From Dendrophyllia cribrosa (Eukaryota; Cnidaria; Anthozoa; Scleractinia; Dendrophylliidae): a DNA stretch of 64,000 nt. How positions within the stretch are numbered: position 1 is the stretch's first letter; each line of letters starts with the position of its first letter. Below, piece after piece: positions 21,675 through 34,900 of this stretch. Where the stretch lies: the NCBI GenBank assembly GCA_024195265.1, contig JAJLRJ010000010.1, positions 7,162,581-7,226,580 of the forward strand, in the 5' to 3' direction. The notes beneath the pieces are model-generated. The model had not been told where the DNA came from. It saw nothing but the letters and a program-made list of their open reading frames with translations, and did not search any database. The position numbers and the translations under genes are program-made.

Positions 21675-22343
21675 TACTTGATCTGACAGTTTCAGGGTTG
21701 GGATGGTGAATGGTCAACTCATGAATTTACAGGATGGCTAGAGCAGCATTCCATCTGCAAGCCAAAAACTTTTTTATTTTTTAAAATGTGATACAGAGAC
21801 CACTCAAATCGCTAAAAAAACGGGTCTCCAAGACCCATTAAATTTTACTAAACTTTACAACACCCATATATTTTGAAAGACCATCCCACACCTGATGGTT
21901 AGTTTGAGAGCTACATGTATGGAGGTACTTTAACAGGCTTAGTTTATAATTAGTAGTATTAATATTGAAACCTCCCAGTGCAACCAGCTCTCATAAGTGA
22001 CCACCTCTATTTAAGCAACCTCTTTTCATCATTCTATATTATACGTTTTTTACCACTTAAAAATATGCTCAGTCATAAAATCTCCATATATTGGAGACGT
22101 TTCTTTACATATTTCTCTCCAAGGTGAAATGAAATGTTATGTGTCTGTTTATGAGAGGTTCTCAACTGTTATGCTAGTAATAATCATTTTAATTTTTATC
22201 ATATGACCCGTACAGACCTGCGACCCTTTTCTTTGCAAAACCATCAATGGAAGGGCTGTATGTATTTGCACGAATGGGGCCGGAAAAAGCGTGTTAAATT
22301 TTCAACCAATTTTTGTCTCCAAATTGGTTATAAGATATAATAC

Positions 22344-22444
22344 TTATTGACTAAGTTAGGTCGGGCCGGATGGGAAAATATTTGGCTCTCAGTCATGACC
22401 TCAAGCCAAATATTTTGCCATCCGGCCCTCCCACTCAGTCAATA
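22344..22444. mobile_element. Small palindromic MITE
   Basis: TATTGACTAAGTTAGGTCGG...TGGCT is mirrored by AGCCAAATATTTTGCCATCCGG...GTCAATA, with arms of about 43 bp and a 15-bp loop. Confidence 0.75.
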
Positions 22445-23764
22445 CATTGTAAGTACATATTCTCTGTACTTTCTTCGTACCATTCTGCATAATACTTGTT
22501 CTGGAATATGCACCCTAGAACATGAAACCAAACAGGTTATTTTGTGGTTATTTAATGAAAACATTACTATATTTGTACTTCTTTGAGTATAATTATTGGA
22601 ATGTCTCAGTACCCTTTTGTGATATTTATGTTTATAATAATATTATATTTTTATTTAATGTGTTTTTTTTTATTATATTCGAATCTTGCAGAGAAAAGGG
22701 GATATTGGACATATTGTGACATGTTTTTGTTGATTTTTGTCTTTTGTCCAATTTTTCACCATACAGACTTGTTTTCATATACTGTACCTACTGTAGTGAT
22801 GGTATTAAAACCTATTGCAAAGAATTTTTTTGACTGTCATTTAATGGTCATTAATCGATCATTGATATATCAGTCTGATAACAACTTAAGCATAGTAATG
22901 CTTCTCTCCTCCGAGAGGGTTTCCAGTGAGAAGAGAATTGAAGTGAATGCTAGGGCAAAGACACAGGAGAACATGACCCAATGGATGTCTGGTCTCTTGT
23001 GCCTTCACTTACCTCATGCAGCAGATTTTCCTAACAAAGACCCTGTTGAACCTCCACGGAGGAGAGAGAAGCAATGCTTGGTTAGTTTTCTTTGTTCAAG
23101 AGGAAATAATATTTATTGCGGGTATTAATTTCACCAATATCTTTGAAAGTGAAGGTGTATTGGGGAGAAAGCTTCTGAAATGGTTAAGTATTTGAAAGTA
23201 AGTTTGTATATTGATGTGATTTTGAGGAATGACATTTATTATCATCAGAAATCCATTAAAAGTCATTCATACCCTTTTCCACCAAGATGGCCTTCATTTA
23301 TATTTCTTTTTATAAAAACATTGTAACAAAGATTGTTTTGGGATACCTCTTGTGTAAAAGAGGCCAGTTGTAATAAGTTTATTATCTTAAATAATAAAAG
23401 GGGCACTGTCACAAGGTTTCTTGAATCGAAACTTGAAAGGTTCAGCCTGAAATTTTCAAGTTGAAGTGTCAATATCAAAATGGCGTCGACTAGTGCTTGC
23501 AGTGCAAAACAAATAAACTCGGGTTGGAAAAGGATATTTGAAACGATATTGCGACAGAAAACGATATTTCAAAGATACCAATTTTGAAGTGAGTCTGGTC
23601 CATACATGAGAATCTGTGACAGTGTCCCTTTGTTTTTTGTTGGACAGGCATTTTAAGGGTCCAATTACAGAATCAGAGAAGTATGTGTAACCTAATAGAG
23701 AATTCTGAGCGGAATTCATCGGCAGGTTAAGTACATTTCAAGCTATATAAGTTGCTCTGAAGCA

Positions 23765-23925
23765 AAATGTTTTGCTGGCCCAGTTAGCCAGGCTGGCTGG
23801 GTAAACGCAATTCCTTGGAAAAATCTCAGCCTAGTAAGCCAGGATCCTGGCTTTCCCAGTACTCATCCCGCCTAAACGGGCTAGCCTGGGCTCATGCAGT
23901 TGGTCTCCAACCCAGTGACAGACCT
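23765..23925. repeat. CCTGG-rich repeat
   Basis: The words GCCAGGCTGGCT, AGCCAGGATCCTGGCT and GCTAGCCTGGGCT recur and form several small inverted pairs. It is probably a degraded dispersed repeat. Confidence 0.4.
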
Positions 23926-24436
23926 TATTATTAAAAATTAAATTGAGTTATCTTTAGGTTTTATTTCACGTATAAGTTAGCTTTCAGGGCAGGCTCTTGA
24001 AAGTTATACATGTACTAAAGAGGTTTCGATTTAAATGTATCAGAGCACTTCCTTAATAAAGGATATATTCTAATTTACTTTAATGATAAATCATTTTAAA
24101 ATGTGTGTACAAGAGTGGTTTCACATAACCCATGAAATAGAAATTAGACAAATGGATACTATTAGACAGTGATTCCATTTGTGTTTACTAATTTTTTTAT
24201 CAATATAACTTTTTGTGTATTTCACGGGTTTTGTCAAAAACACTCTAAATAATAATTAAATTGACTTAATATTTATTAGGCACTGCTTGCATCAAAGCAT
24301 TAAAAGTAAAATAAAGTATATGTACTATTTATAACTAGCCTGGCTGCAATAAAAGATACATTTCCTAAAGCGGTTTTATTATAATTTAATAAAATTATCT
24401 GCCTGAAAAAAAAGAAGCCAAATTAGATGGGCTTAC

Positions 24437-24509
24437 CTTGAATGTCTGTTGTATTACTATGCCGGGTTGTATGGACATCATTTGAATCCCATAAACGAGA
24501 CTTCGCCAT
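24437..24509 (-). other. Candidate minus-strand first coding exon
   Basis: ATG at 24509 in good context (GGTATGGCG) opens 24 codons beginning MAKSRLWDSNDV and ends at CAAG|GTAAGC in phase 1. There is no recognised domain and no partner exon identified. It may be a repeat-derived exon or chance. Confidence 0.3.
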
Positions 24510-24904
24510 ACCCGCCCCACCAGTTAAGGTAGTCAGTCAAAAATTAGCCACTCCCCTAAAACAAGATCAAACTGCTGACAAAGTACTACCTTCAGAAATT
24601 ACCTGATATTTCCCCCATGCAAAAGCAAGGTATTCACTTATTTTCACTTGCAGCTACCCCGTACAACATCAACAAGAAAGCCATCTTATGAGCAATACCT
24701 TTGAAACTTTGATTTCTGGACATATTTAGGAAGAAGGGCAATGATCCATGTTGTATTGAAACAACAGATTCAAATGTGGTGAGGCAACTATAAGGTATCA
24801 AGAATTAAAAAATCATGGCAGTTAACTGAAGAATAGTGCATTAACTCATGGTAGCATAAATTCTTAAATTCTGGTATATCTGTTTCAGTTAAAACAATAT
24901 TTAC

Positions 24905-24940
24905 CTCGCACTTTGTACAGGCGATTTTCTCTCCCGCCAT
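24905..24940 (-). other. Candidate minus-strand first coding exon (short)
   Basis: ATG at 24940 gives 12 codons, MAGEKIACTKCE, ending at GAG|GTAAAT in phase 0. The phase does not match the exon at 24437-24509. CTKC might start a zinc-binding module. Weak support only. Confidence 0.25.
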
Positions 24941-26229
24941 GTTTAAAAACCCCGCGTCACCCTGAACGATCCCACAATCGCACAGGAACCTTATTCGTGC
25001 CCAGGCTTCCTCGGAAAAATTCCGAAACCTTCAACTACCACCCATCCCTCATTTTCCCATATTTACATCACATTCAGATCTTACTAAAAATTCAAGATTT
25101 AAAGATTCAAGCCAATTCTTAGTCTTTTTAACTTTTCCCAAATAAGAACGAGCCGGTTGAGCTTATAGTTGAAAGCAGTTCAGAAAAAAATCCTTTGTTA
25201 GTAAAAAATGCGAAGACGTTTACATGACCGCCATTGTATGGCAATTTTTCACATCGAAAGTGACTTCAAATGGATTAATGAACTTGCACAAGAAATATGA
25301 CCAAAGAGATCAATTTGGCAAAGATTTTCATTCCATTAGCGCTAAACATAATTCAACTCAGTAGACATTAATTTAAATAAAGAATGGAGGTCGTGGACAG
25401 GCGAGAGTACGTCATTGCTCGAGATTTTCAAACATGCACAAAGTTCATTCATCAAATTTAGATAGATTAACTTCGTAAACGTGACGAAGATTTGGACATC
25501 TGGATGTAGTCCGGGGGGTAGGGGAGAGGGATGAAAACTGTAATCTAATGGTGACACCCGCGTGACGACCCCTCGGAGTACCTTTTTCAAGTTACAAATG
25601 CGGTTTTGATCTCAGGGAAGTGAAAAATATTTGCAAGATCTCACTGCCAATAACACTGAATTGTGATGACGTCTTTGCAATTGCATAAATTGCAAACACA
25701 ACTGCGAGGATCATTCCTTTACATTCTCTATCCGCGGTTCATATGATTCTTTCATATACTTCATTTGTAATTGTGATAGTGTTTGTTAATATTTCTTTTA
25801 ATACCTTCTTGGGGGAAAAATGTACAGGGGGTATACGTAAATTCTGGTATCTTTTAGAAATTTCCAATGAATATCCTTGTCATCACTCATTTCCTTTTAG
25901 TCTCCAACTTTCTAAATTGATTGGTTCCGAAAATACTTTCTAAGGAAGATCCGAAGATGTTTCGATCACATATTAACTATTTTCGGTCTGCCTGTTTCCG
26001 ATATTTTCGCGCGTTATTTTTTAGAATCCTCTAAAGATTACGTGATCTTCCAAAAGCTTATACAGAACCATGCTCCGTCACGCGTGACCAGTATTTTTGA
26101 AGATTTGAAAGGAGTTTCAAGTTTACGCGTCGGTTTTGTAAATTCATTCCGAGATTCGGAATTCCCGTGAGAATTTTACCACATTTTCGGAAACACGGAG
26201 AAACAAAATATCATTTTATTTTTAATGTT
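24941..26229. other. Intergenic, mostly unassigned
   Basis: No gene recognised. At about 26084-26111 there is an inverted fragment of promoter block 1 (CCATGCTCCGTCACGCGTGAC), a small relic of the IgSF-type promoter. Confidence 0.5.
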
Positions 26230-27029
26230 ACATATCCGAACCGTCCAGGCAGGGAAAAGATCACTCTTTGCTACAATGATGGTCTCTAAGTTGGATTATT
26301 GAGATTTTGTATGGAACAATCTAGCTCCTTCTAGATATGATACACTTGAACGTCTACAAACGAGGGCTTCTAGAATAGTTTTGAAGGAGAGAAACCTTAG
26401 TCACGATTAACTGTTATTTCAGTTAAGTTGGATGCCCCTTAAGGCGGGGGTCTACCTGAATTTTAATGAAATTTTAAGAGATTTTAGGAAGGGATAGGAG
26501 AAAGAAAATGAGTTTTGGAACACCATCATCCGTCTATTAATTATTTTAAAACTACAAATTCTAATTTTAAAACCTTTGACAAAACCTTTAAGAAAAACTA
26601 TTTCCTCCCCAAAATACCCCAAGAAAATCAACCAAAAATTTACAAAACATCCCACAACATAGATTCATGTAATGAGCTAAGGGTTTTTGGATTGCATTAA
26701 AGCCATGTTAAGTGGCGGAAACATGGCATTCAGGTAGACCCCCGCCTTAAGACGCGTTTTACTATGCATATTTTAACTTTTGTATTTACTGTAAGTGTGT
26801 CAATAACAGTGCTCCAGATTTGTTTAGGGATTATTTTATTAAGTTATCGCATAATTATTCTACCAGGCGCAATGGTCTAAACCTTTTAATTCCTAAAGTA
26901 CGCACAGAATCTGCAAAGAAAGGCTACTTTTTTTCTGGTGCCCAAGCTTTCAATAATTTGCCACCGCATTTGAAAGAAGTTAAATCGTTGGTAATCTTTA
27001 AAACGAAGCTTAAGGATTTATTTCTTTAG
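26230..27029 (+). pseudogene. Non-LTR retrotransposon (LINE) 3' end, broken by a MITE
   Basis: The typical C-terminal tail of a LINE reverse transcriptase is readable in pieces: VWNNLAPSRYDTLERLQTRA and RIVLKERN near 26310-26395, LSWMPLK near 26425, and then after the MITE RDYFIKLSHNYSTRR, LNLLIPKVRTESAKKG, GAQAFNNLPPHLKEVKS and IFKTKLKDLF to a stop at 27029. These match the end of CR1/Jockey-like ORF2 proteins. It has in-frame stops and a frameshift and lacks the catalytic core. The tail from about 26720 is copied at 39746-40060. Confidence 0.8.
26443..26746. mobile_element. TTAA-type MITE inserted in the LINE
   Basis: Inverted ends GGCGGGGGTCTACCTGAAT and GGCGGGGGTCTACCTGAATG-type from the right are flanked by TTAA (26439-26442, 26747-26750). 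TTAA duplications are used by piggyBac and Kolobok groups. Related ends occur near 57855-57871 and 58184-58202. Confidence 0.8.
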
Positions 27030-27114
27030 AGTTTTAATTTATCTAATTATTTTATTATAATATATTTAATATTATTAATGATATTATTATAATCTAATTT
27101 AATATTAGGGAGCT

Positions 27115-27240
27115 TAAGATCCACGACGACGGCATGGACGACGACGACCGGAAGTGAGATTCACGCGATTTTCCCGCGAATTCCGTCGTCGTCCACGAGA
27201 GGACGACGACCAAGCCAGTAGTTTCACGTCGTCGTGCAAA
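27115..27240. repeat. CGACGA-rich repeat
   Basis: Multiple CGACGACG words on both strands (CCACGACGACGGCATGG, CCGTCGTCGTCC). An inverted relative with TAGACGTCGTCGTCGTCTCG and GGATCTTAAG lies at 39095-39155, so this is a dispersed element end. Confidence 0.5.
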
Positions 27241-28305
27241 GGAGTTGTTTAAACAAAGTTCAAAGGTAAAACTTTACACTGACTTGTCACTTTTGTAATC
27301 TTTTTTCATCCTTTATCTTTTGTGGTTTCATTTAAGCTTCTCTTTCTATTTTACGAAGCGAATTGGATTAAAAATTTGACTGTATATAACGTGCGTGTTT
27401 TCGTGTAGTTTACTAACTGGCGGCAAGACAAGAGGAAAAAGGAGAACCGGTAAGTCGTAAATTTATTTTCCCATGTGGTTGTAAAAGGGAATGAAGAACC
27501 TGAATAATAATTATAAGTACTCAATTGCGTTTTGACTTGAGAACATAACTGTAAGTGCTGGCAGCATAACGTTTATCTTTAAAACTTGCCCTTACGGTCG
27601 AAACAACTAGATCGAAAAAAATTATTCATGACTGCAAGCAGCTGGCCGCAAGCCTTGAATAGAAGAATTTAATCACTTGTACTCTGGAATTTTCGCCTCT
27701 GTAATATGTAAAAATATATCGAATCTCTAGCAGTGAAACGTTTCATTTTGTAACTTTTTTGCACATGCGATTATTGCCAACGAGTCACCCTCGCGAGGAC
27801 GCGAGGGTGACGAGGCGGCAGCATTATAAAGCCGACGCGCGAGTTAGTTTTGGTACAGGCAGAAAAAATCTCGAATCAAAATGTAAGCATAAGGTAATGT
27901 AAGAGTGACATCATCGGTCATTGTTTTCGAGCTAGCCAATGGCATCGTGGTATTCTTTTATCTAAACCAATCACATCGGGACGATCATGATCGGTGACCA
28001 CATGACCAATATCACATGACCACATTAACCTCGTGGTCATTTTCTGGTGTATTCCGGCATCTCCTGTTCGTGTTGGGCATTGTGCGACTTGCGAGGTGAT
28101 CAATTACCAGGCAGGAAAAGGTGAGTGGAAATATTGATTTTATTCACTCGTGAGCGTTGTCTTCTTGCTTGCATTTTAATTAAGTGTTTTTTGGATCCAG
28201 AGTGTCGCAAATCTAGCAACTAGCAGACTGAAAAATCGCCCAGCGAGGCAGTTATCGAGATCAGCTCGAAAACGGCGAGTGACAGTGTCACAGTCACGGC
28301 TAGCT
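27241..28305. other. Intergenic upstream of the Helitron ORF
   Basis: Holds a perfect 12-bp-stem hairpin at 27784-27811 (GTCACCCTCGCG/CGCGAGGGTGAC, loop AGGA) followed by a TATA box at 27825-27830 and, 290 bp on, a strong donor AAAAG|GTGAGT at about 28120. These could be the promoter and a noncoding first exon of the Helitron gene. This is inference only. Confidence 0.35.
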
Positions 28306-28413
28306 TGCCAAAACAGTCAATTGCCTTGACCAGATCGGCCAGCGTGCCATTTAAGAAACTGCCAAAACAGTCAATTGCCTTGACCAGATCGGCCAGCGTG
28401 CCATTTAAGAAAC
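28306..28413 (+). repeat. Tandem duplication, 54-bp unit
   Basis: Two essentially identical units starting TGCCAAAACAGTCAATTGCC at 28306 and 28360, followed by degenerate copies of the GCCAGCGTGCCA word to about 28540. Confidence 0.8.
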
Positions 28414-28927
28414 AAAAAACAAAACCACTTGAATATATTCACTATAAACTCAATCGGCGAGCGTGCCAAAACAACAATCAATCGTCTTGCCAAAACAACA
28501 GTCAATTGTGTTGACAAAGTAGGCCAGCGTGCCATAAAACATAATTAAGGAAAAAAAACAAAACCGCTTGAATATATTCACTATAAACACAATCAGAGGG
28601 GGTATAAAGCCTCTTTTTAATCGAGCTAGTGTGCTCAAAATTACAAATTTGCATCGACCAACGAGTCACGAGTCACATGGCGTGTCGCTGTTAGTTGTGC
28701 GGTTTTTTCTGCTTATCCATTAGCGTGTCCGAAAGTGAAAAACAGTCTAAACTCTGTTTGCCGGGAATCCACTATCAGTCAAGCTTGAGGGAGCTTAGCA
28801 AATCAGTTTGGATAGTCTTTTTATTCCAAAATTGCAGGGAGCTTAGCTTCGTTTGAAATCAGAACTGCTCAGGTCCAAAGTCCACTTGCTGAAGTGCGTG
28901 CACTGAAGTAACAGCTCACGAGAATTT

Positions 28928-31900
28928 ATGATGCTTCGTCTATTGTGTATGTTATTAGTCGTAAGTCATTATCAGGGCCATAGTGGTGTGACTAATTTCA
29001 ATTTTCCACGTGGATATCAAAATGTAACCATTTTCAGATTCCGAGGAAGATATTTGTCTAGACGTATACCTTATCCTTCTAATGGTAGTTTTAATCCCTT
29101 TGCAATTTCTAACAAAGAAGCACACATATTAAATGGAAACATAAATAACTTGGAAGCTGCAAAAATGTTTGAGGAAAATAGCTATTCATTTGGCAGAGAT
29201 CACTTCAGTAATTACTGTTTAAACAATGCAGGAAAATTTTCCTGTGCAGTTGATTGTTTTCTCGAGCTGTGTTATGGTGTTTTTTGTAATCATCTTCATA
29301 GCACTACACGAAATGAGTTTTTCGACGTTATCTATGAGTCATGTAATCAAAGAGAAAACCTTGGCGCTATTGACATTGTGCGAGAACCTGTGTGGTTATG
29401 GCTCAGAGACCATTGTTCATCATTTTCTGCAATGACTGCCAATGCTGTTTTCAGTGACATATTTACATTGAATACTGTCGGAGTGTTAAGTGAGGACCTC
29501 AAGTCATTGTTTGTTGTTCAGCAATGCAATCAGTCATGTTGCGCATCATGTGGCAAACAAATCATATATAAGACAGGTATATTTGTACTTTACATTACCT
29601 GCCCAAATATCATTTCCACACAATTTGCAAATCATGTTTCAGAAGCTGTTCTTCCTCACAGTAGCGGTCTTTATTGTGAATCTTGCCAAAAACATAGTGG
29701 TGATATTTCTGCATTGCAACATTTTGTAACACTTCCCACATTTTTAACTATTGAATTGTCATCCAATTGTATTGATCAAATTACATTTCCTTTAACTATG
29801 GACGTCTTAGAAAATTATTATTCACTGAAAGCTGTTGTGCGTTGTGCAAGCAAACATTTTACTATCGCTATAAATAAAGGAACACATTGGTTGTATTTTG
29901 ATGATTTCTGCACATCAATTCAGCAATATTCCACTTTTCAAAACCTCTCGATTGCCCATGCTAATGGCTGGTATTTTGCTGTCTATGAAAAGTCTTCCAT
30001 TCCACTCATTGATACCGGTAATGCACATGCAGTTGTGAACCAATCTGAGTGCCCACAAGAATACCTCACAGGACATTCAATGCCAAAAGTACTCATTAAT
30101 GATACTTTAACAGTGCCATCAAACAAACACATTGCACAAGCAAAACAAAATGCATACATGAAAGAATATCGAAAGAAAAGAAAAAGTAATGAAACTGCAG
30201 AAGAACAACTTGCCAAAAAACAAAAGCAAAATGCTTACATGAAAGAGTACAGAAGGAGAAAGAAAAATAATGAATCTCAAAGTGAGACACTTGCTAGACA
30301 AGGAAAGCAAAATATATACACGAGGAAATACAACAGGAGAAAGAAAAACATTGAAACTCATACGAAAAAATTTGCAACGGAAGGAAAACAAAATACAAGC
30401 ATGAAGGAAAATCATGAAAAAAGTGAAAAACAACTTGGCCTAAAACAGAAGCGAAATGCTTACATGAAAGAGTACAGAAGGACAAAGAAAAACAATGAAT
30501 TTCAGAGCGAGAAACTTACTACACGACGAAAGCAAAATATATACATGAAGGAATACAACAGCAGAAAGAAAAACGTTGCAACTGATACCAAAAAAATTTC
30601 AAGAGAAGAAGAACAAAATACAGCCATGAAAGAACATCATGCAAAAAGTGTTCATGGTGATTTTAAAATGCTAGCAAAACTTACTAGAGAAGAAAAACAA
30701 AATACAGACATCATGGAAGATCATGCAAAAAGTGTTAACCATGATTTTAAAATGCAAGCAGATCAAAATATATTTAAATGTGTTGTGGAGAAGGAAAAAT
30801 ATTTGTCTTTGTTTGATAGTCAAAGAAATGGACCGATTCATTTACAGGAATGGGCTAAAAAAAACATACGAGATTTCCATAATTCTTTGAAATTCAAAAT
30901 CTATAAATGCAACATCTGCCATGAAGCATGGCCATTGTCAGAAAAATGTAAAGATGAATCTACATATGTGTGCTCTAGGTGTTTGCGTGACAAGAATGCA
31001 ACAAAAAAGTTTTCAGTTGACAATAATATGATACCTTCACAAGCACCGAAAGAACTGCAGGGACTCACACAATTAGAAGAAATGCTTATAGCACGTGTAT
31101 TCCCAGTAATATCTGTTTATACAAAACCAGGGGGGCAAAAGGCATACAAAGGCCACTGTATTAATTTTTCCCAAGATATTCAAGAGCTAACTAACTCATT
31201 GCCAAGGTATCCGAGGGAGCTGCCTGTGATAGTTGTGTCAGTCAAAGGCAAAGATAATACTTATAAAGATCTTACAGTAAGGCGTGAAAAAGTGAGCTGT
31301 GCTCTACATTGGTTAGTCCAGCATAACCCTGTATACAAAAATATTACTATAGATTATGACTGCTTGTCTTCCTTGCCATCTGAAGGCATCCCAAGTGAAC
31401 TGCATCAGATCGATTCTATTGAGAATAATAAAGATAAGGAAATGGATCCAGACAGAGGTCCACTTGATGTCAATGAAATACCATTCAATGAAGAGACAGA
31501 ATTAAGCAGCACAATCCTTAATCCAGTAACCTTAAAGCCTCAAAAGCAACTTATTACAGATCAGTTATTGCAAAAGCATAAATTAAATTGGCCACACAGA
31601 GATACAAGCCCTCTGAATGAATTTAAGATCGAATTTCTAGCAACAATGGCATTTCCCACCCTATTTCCTGATGCTAAAGGAGACCCTACAAACACTGCTA
31701 TAAAGCGGGGTGCAACTTTAGGAGAGAAAATAAAGCATCTAATTAAATTTGCTGAATATTCTAATGATGAGTGGACTTATAGGTTTGCAAGCCACCCACG
31801 ATTTGCATATTGGGCTTTTAATATGATTCAGAGGCATAGACTTCTTAGTCAAGGGAGTATTTTTTTGAAACAAAACCCTAGCGATGCAAAACTAACTGTG

Positions 31901-34900
31901 GAACAACTTAAACAGATGCTTCAGTCAAATAATCATTCAACTTTAATGTCCAAACTTATGCATTATGCTAAAAATATAACTGGTAGCAATAGCTATTGGC
32001 ACAAAGCAAAAGAGGATTTAAGGGCTACCATTGCTCAAGTAGGACCTCCTACAATTTTTTTTACCTTGTCTTGTGCAGAGTACCATTGGCCAGAATTTCA
32101 TAATCTTCTAAGTAATGACCACTGTGGAGATATCACACCAAAATTGAGACAGAAACATGTTATTGACAATCCACATCTCATTGACTGGTTTTTTACTGAG
32201 CGAACTGATCGGTTTGTGAAGTTTTGGCTGAATAAATCATTACAGGCATCTTGGTATTGGTACCGATATGAATATGCTGTTCAGAGGGGATCAATTCATT
32301 GTCACGGAGTTGCAAAATTACAGAATGATCCAGGGCTTTGTGAACTTACAGCAGTTGCACTGCAGGGTTTTTTGGCATCAAAATATATCGAAGAACACCA
32401 AGCAAATATATCAAATGAAGAACTACAAGAACTGAAAAATAAGGAAAAAAGGGGGGAAAATGCTGAGGCAACTGTTTGCCAATATGTCGATTTTTTATTA
32501 ACGACATGGAATCCTTGTTCTCCAGAAGAAGGTTGGTCCAAGCCTAATTCTCATCCATGTCAAACACCATATCTTTCCTTAAAAGAAGAGAAAATGGAAG
32601 ATGACTATGTGAATCTATTGAATTCCGTTCAAAGGCATACGTTATGTAGTACTAAGTATTGCCTTAGGGAAAAAGACGGTTGTGAATTATGCTGCAGGTT
32701 TAATTTTCCATTTGACAACTGTAAAAAAACAAGGATGGATTTTGAACCTGTCCATACAAAATCAGGTCAACCAAAGTATAAAGCAGTTATTGTCACTAAA
32801 CGAAATGACTCAAGATTAAATCGTCATCAGGCATTGCAGCTTCAAGGATGGAGGGCAAATTGTGATATCCAAATTATTGTGGATTACCAGGCATGTTTAG
32901 AATATCTTGTTAAGTACACATCCAAAGGGGAAAAAGCATCTTCCGTTGTTAATAATGCATTCACCACTATTGTTCAGAAGCTTTCAGACACAAGTGACAT
33001 TCATAACACATTTAAGCAGATAATGATCAAATCTGTAGGACAAAGGGACTATTCAATTCAAGAGGTCATGCATCATTTACTCTCTCTTAAGTGTGTAAGT
33101 GCTACTTATGAAGTAATAAATGCATCTCTAGATGGCTCAAGAAAAATTCAAATCGTAAGAGATAAGGAATATTGTACTGCCCCATCCATGCTCGATATAT
33201 ATGCTGAGCGAAGGAAATACATGAAAACATTTCCAAGTATACTAGAATGCAACTTTGTACAGTTTACATCTACATATATTAATAAAGGCTCAAAACTAGA
33301 GAAAAGAAAACGACCAGTAATTGTTAAAACATATCCAAACTATTCATCAAATCCTCAAAATCAACATTATGGGCTTTTTTGTAAATATCAACTACTAAAG
33401 TATAAACCTTGGGAACATACACCAGATGATGCCTGGAATAATGCTGAACAGTGTAATGAAACATTCAAAACATGTTGGATGAATTTTCTCTGTAGTAACA
33501 ATGGAAAGGCTGTAGTTCCTGACTGGGAAATCAAGTTACAAGCCTTAAAGGCATCTATTAAGCTAGAAACCGAAAATTTTACAACAGAAAATGATCAAGA
33601 AGAGGAAAAGGAAGAATGGATGTTAATGTCTGAGTTGAATATTCAAAACATTACTAATGATGCACAAAGTTTTATCTTAGCTCCTGAGGGATATTGGCAC
33701 AATGTTACTCAACATTTTGATGAAGAGCAACTAAATTCTGTAGTATCTTGGTTAGCGAATCAAAAATCTATGAATAATCCTCAGTGGCAAATGCCAACAA
33801 GGATAGTAGATATTTCAAGCTTTAGTACAAACCAAAGATTGGCATACAACGTAGTTTGTGATCACTTTAACAGAAGTGACAAAGAACCTATACTTCTCCT
33901 AATTAAAGGTATTGCAGGGTCAGGGAAAAGCTATCTCATTGACGCCATTAGAAATGTACTCCAAACACAATGCAAGGTGCTAGCGTACACTGGAAAAGCA
34001 TCTTTTAATGTGAATGGTGTAACATTGCATTCATTTCTCAAATTGCCAATTGGCTCAAAAAGACTCACTGAACTAAAAGGAATAGCACTAAAACAGCTTC
34101 AAAGTAATGTAGAAAATCTTCGGTATTTGATAATAGATGAATACTCTTTGGTTGGTCAGGGTTTGCTTGGCTGGATAGATTCTAGATGCCGACAAGCTAC
34201 AGGCCTGGCAAATAAGAGTTTTGGTGGTCTTTCGGTTATTATGGTGGGTGATATAGCACAGTTACCCCCTGTTGGTGATAAACCACTTTACCATTCAATG
34301 CCCAAAACAGATAAGCAGATTCAGGGCCATCTCATATATCAACAGTTTAAAAAAGTAGTTGCATTGACAGTTAACCACAGAGTTGATGGTAACAGTAGTG
34401 AGCAACACCTTTTTAGGGATCTTCTTCTCAGAGCACGTAATGGTGAATCCACACCAGCTGATTGGCATACATTACTATCAAGAACTCCACACCATGTATC
34501 AAATATCCAGGAATTTGAAATGCCATCAATAAGACTATCCTATCTAAAGTCTAGCGTTGCAGAGATAAACATCGCCAAGTTAAAAGCTCTTAATCATCCA
34601 ATAGCAACTATAAAAGCTCGTCACTCTGGTGGTGCTCAGAACCTTAGCTCAGATGAAATGGGAGGCCTAGAGCCTGTGATTTACTTAGCAAAAGGAGCAA
34701 GAGTAATGCTAACTATGAACATCTGGACTGAAGTTGGACTTTGTAATGGAGCCCTAGGGACAGTATTAGATTTTGTTTATCCACATGACTAGACTCCCCC
34801 GACGCTACCAATTTGTGTTCTCGTACAGTTTGACGACGATTATAATGGCCCTACTCTTTCTGCTAGATTTCCAAGATGTGTTCCAATTTGTCCAATAACA

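Larger units (their letters stand above)
21675..24436. other. Intergenic region downstream of IgSF gene A
   Basis: Contains the palindromic MITE at 22344-22444 and a CCTGG-rich repeat at 23765-23925. Otherwise it is AT-rich with only short random open frames. Confidence 0.5.

Noticed and set aside
22583..23128. 181-codon frame with hydrophobic start
   Set aside because: Low-complexity Phe/Ile/Leu stretch from AT-rich DNA, no domain, no splice or promoter context.
30096..30485. Overlapping Phe/Ser/Cys-rich minus-strand frames
   Set aside because: Antisense of the Lys/Arg-rich repeat region of the Helitron protein.
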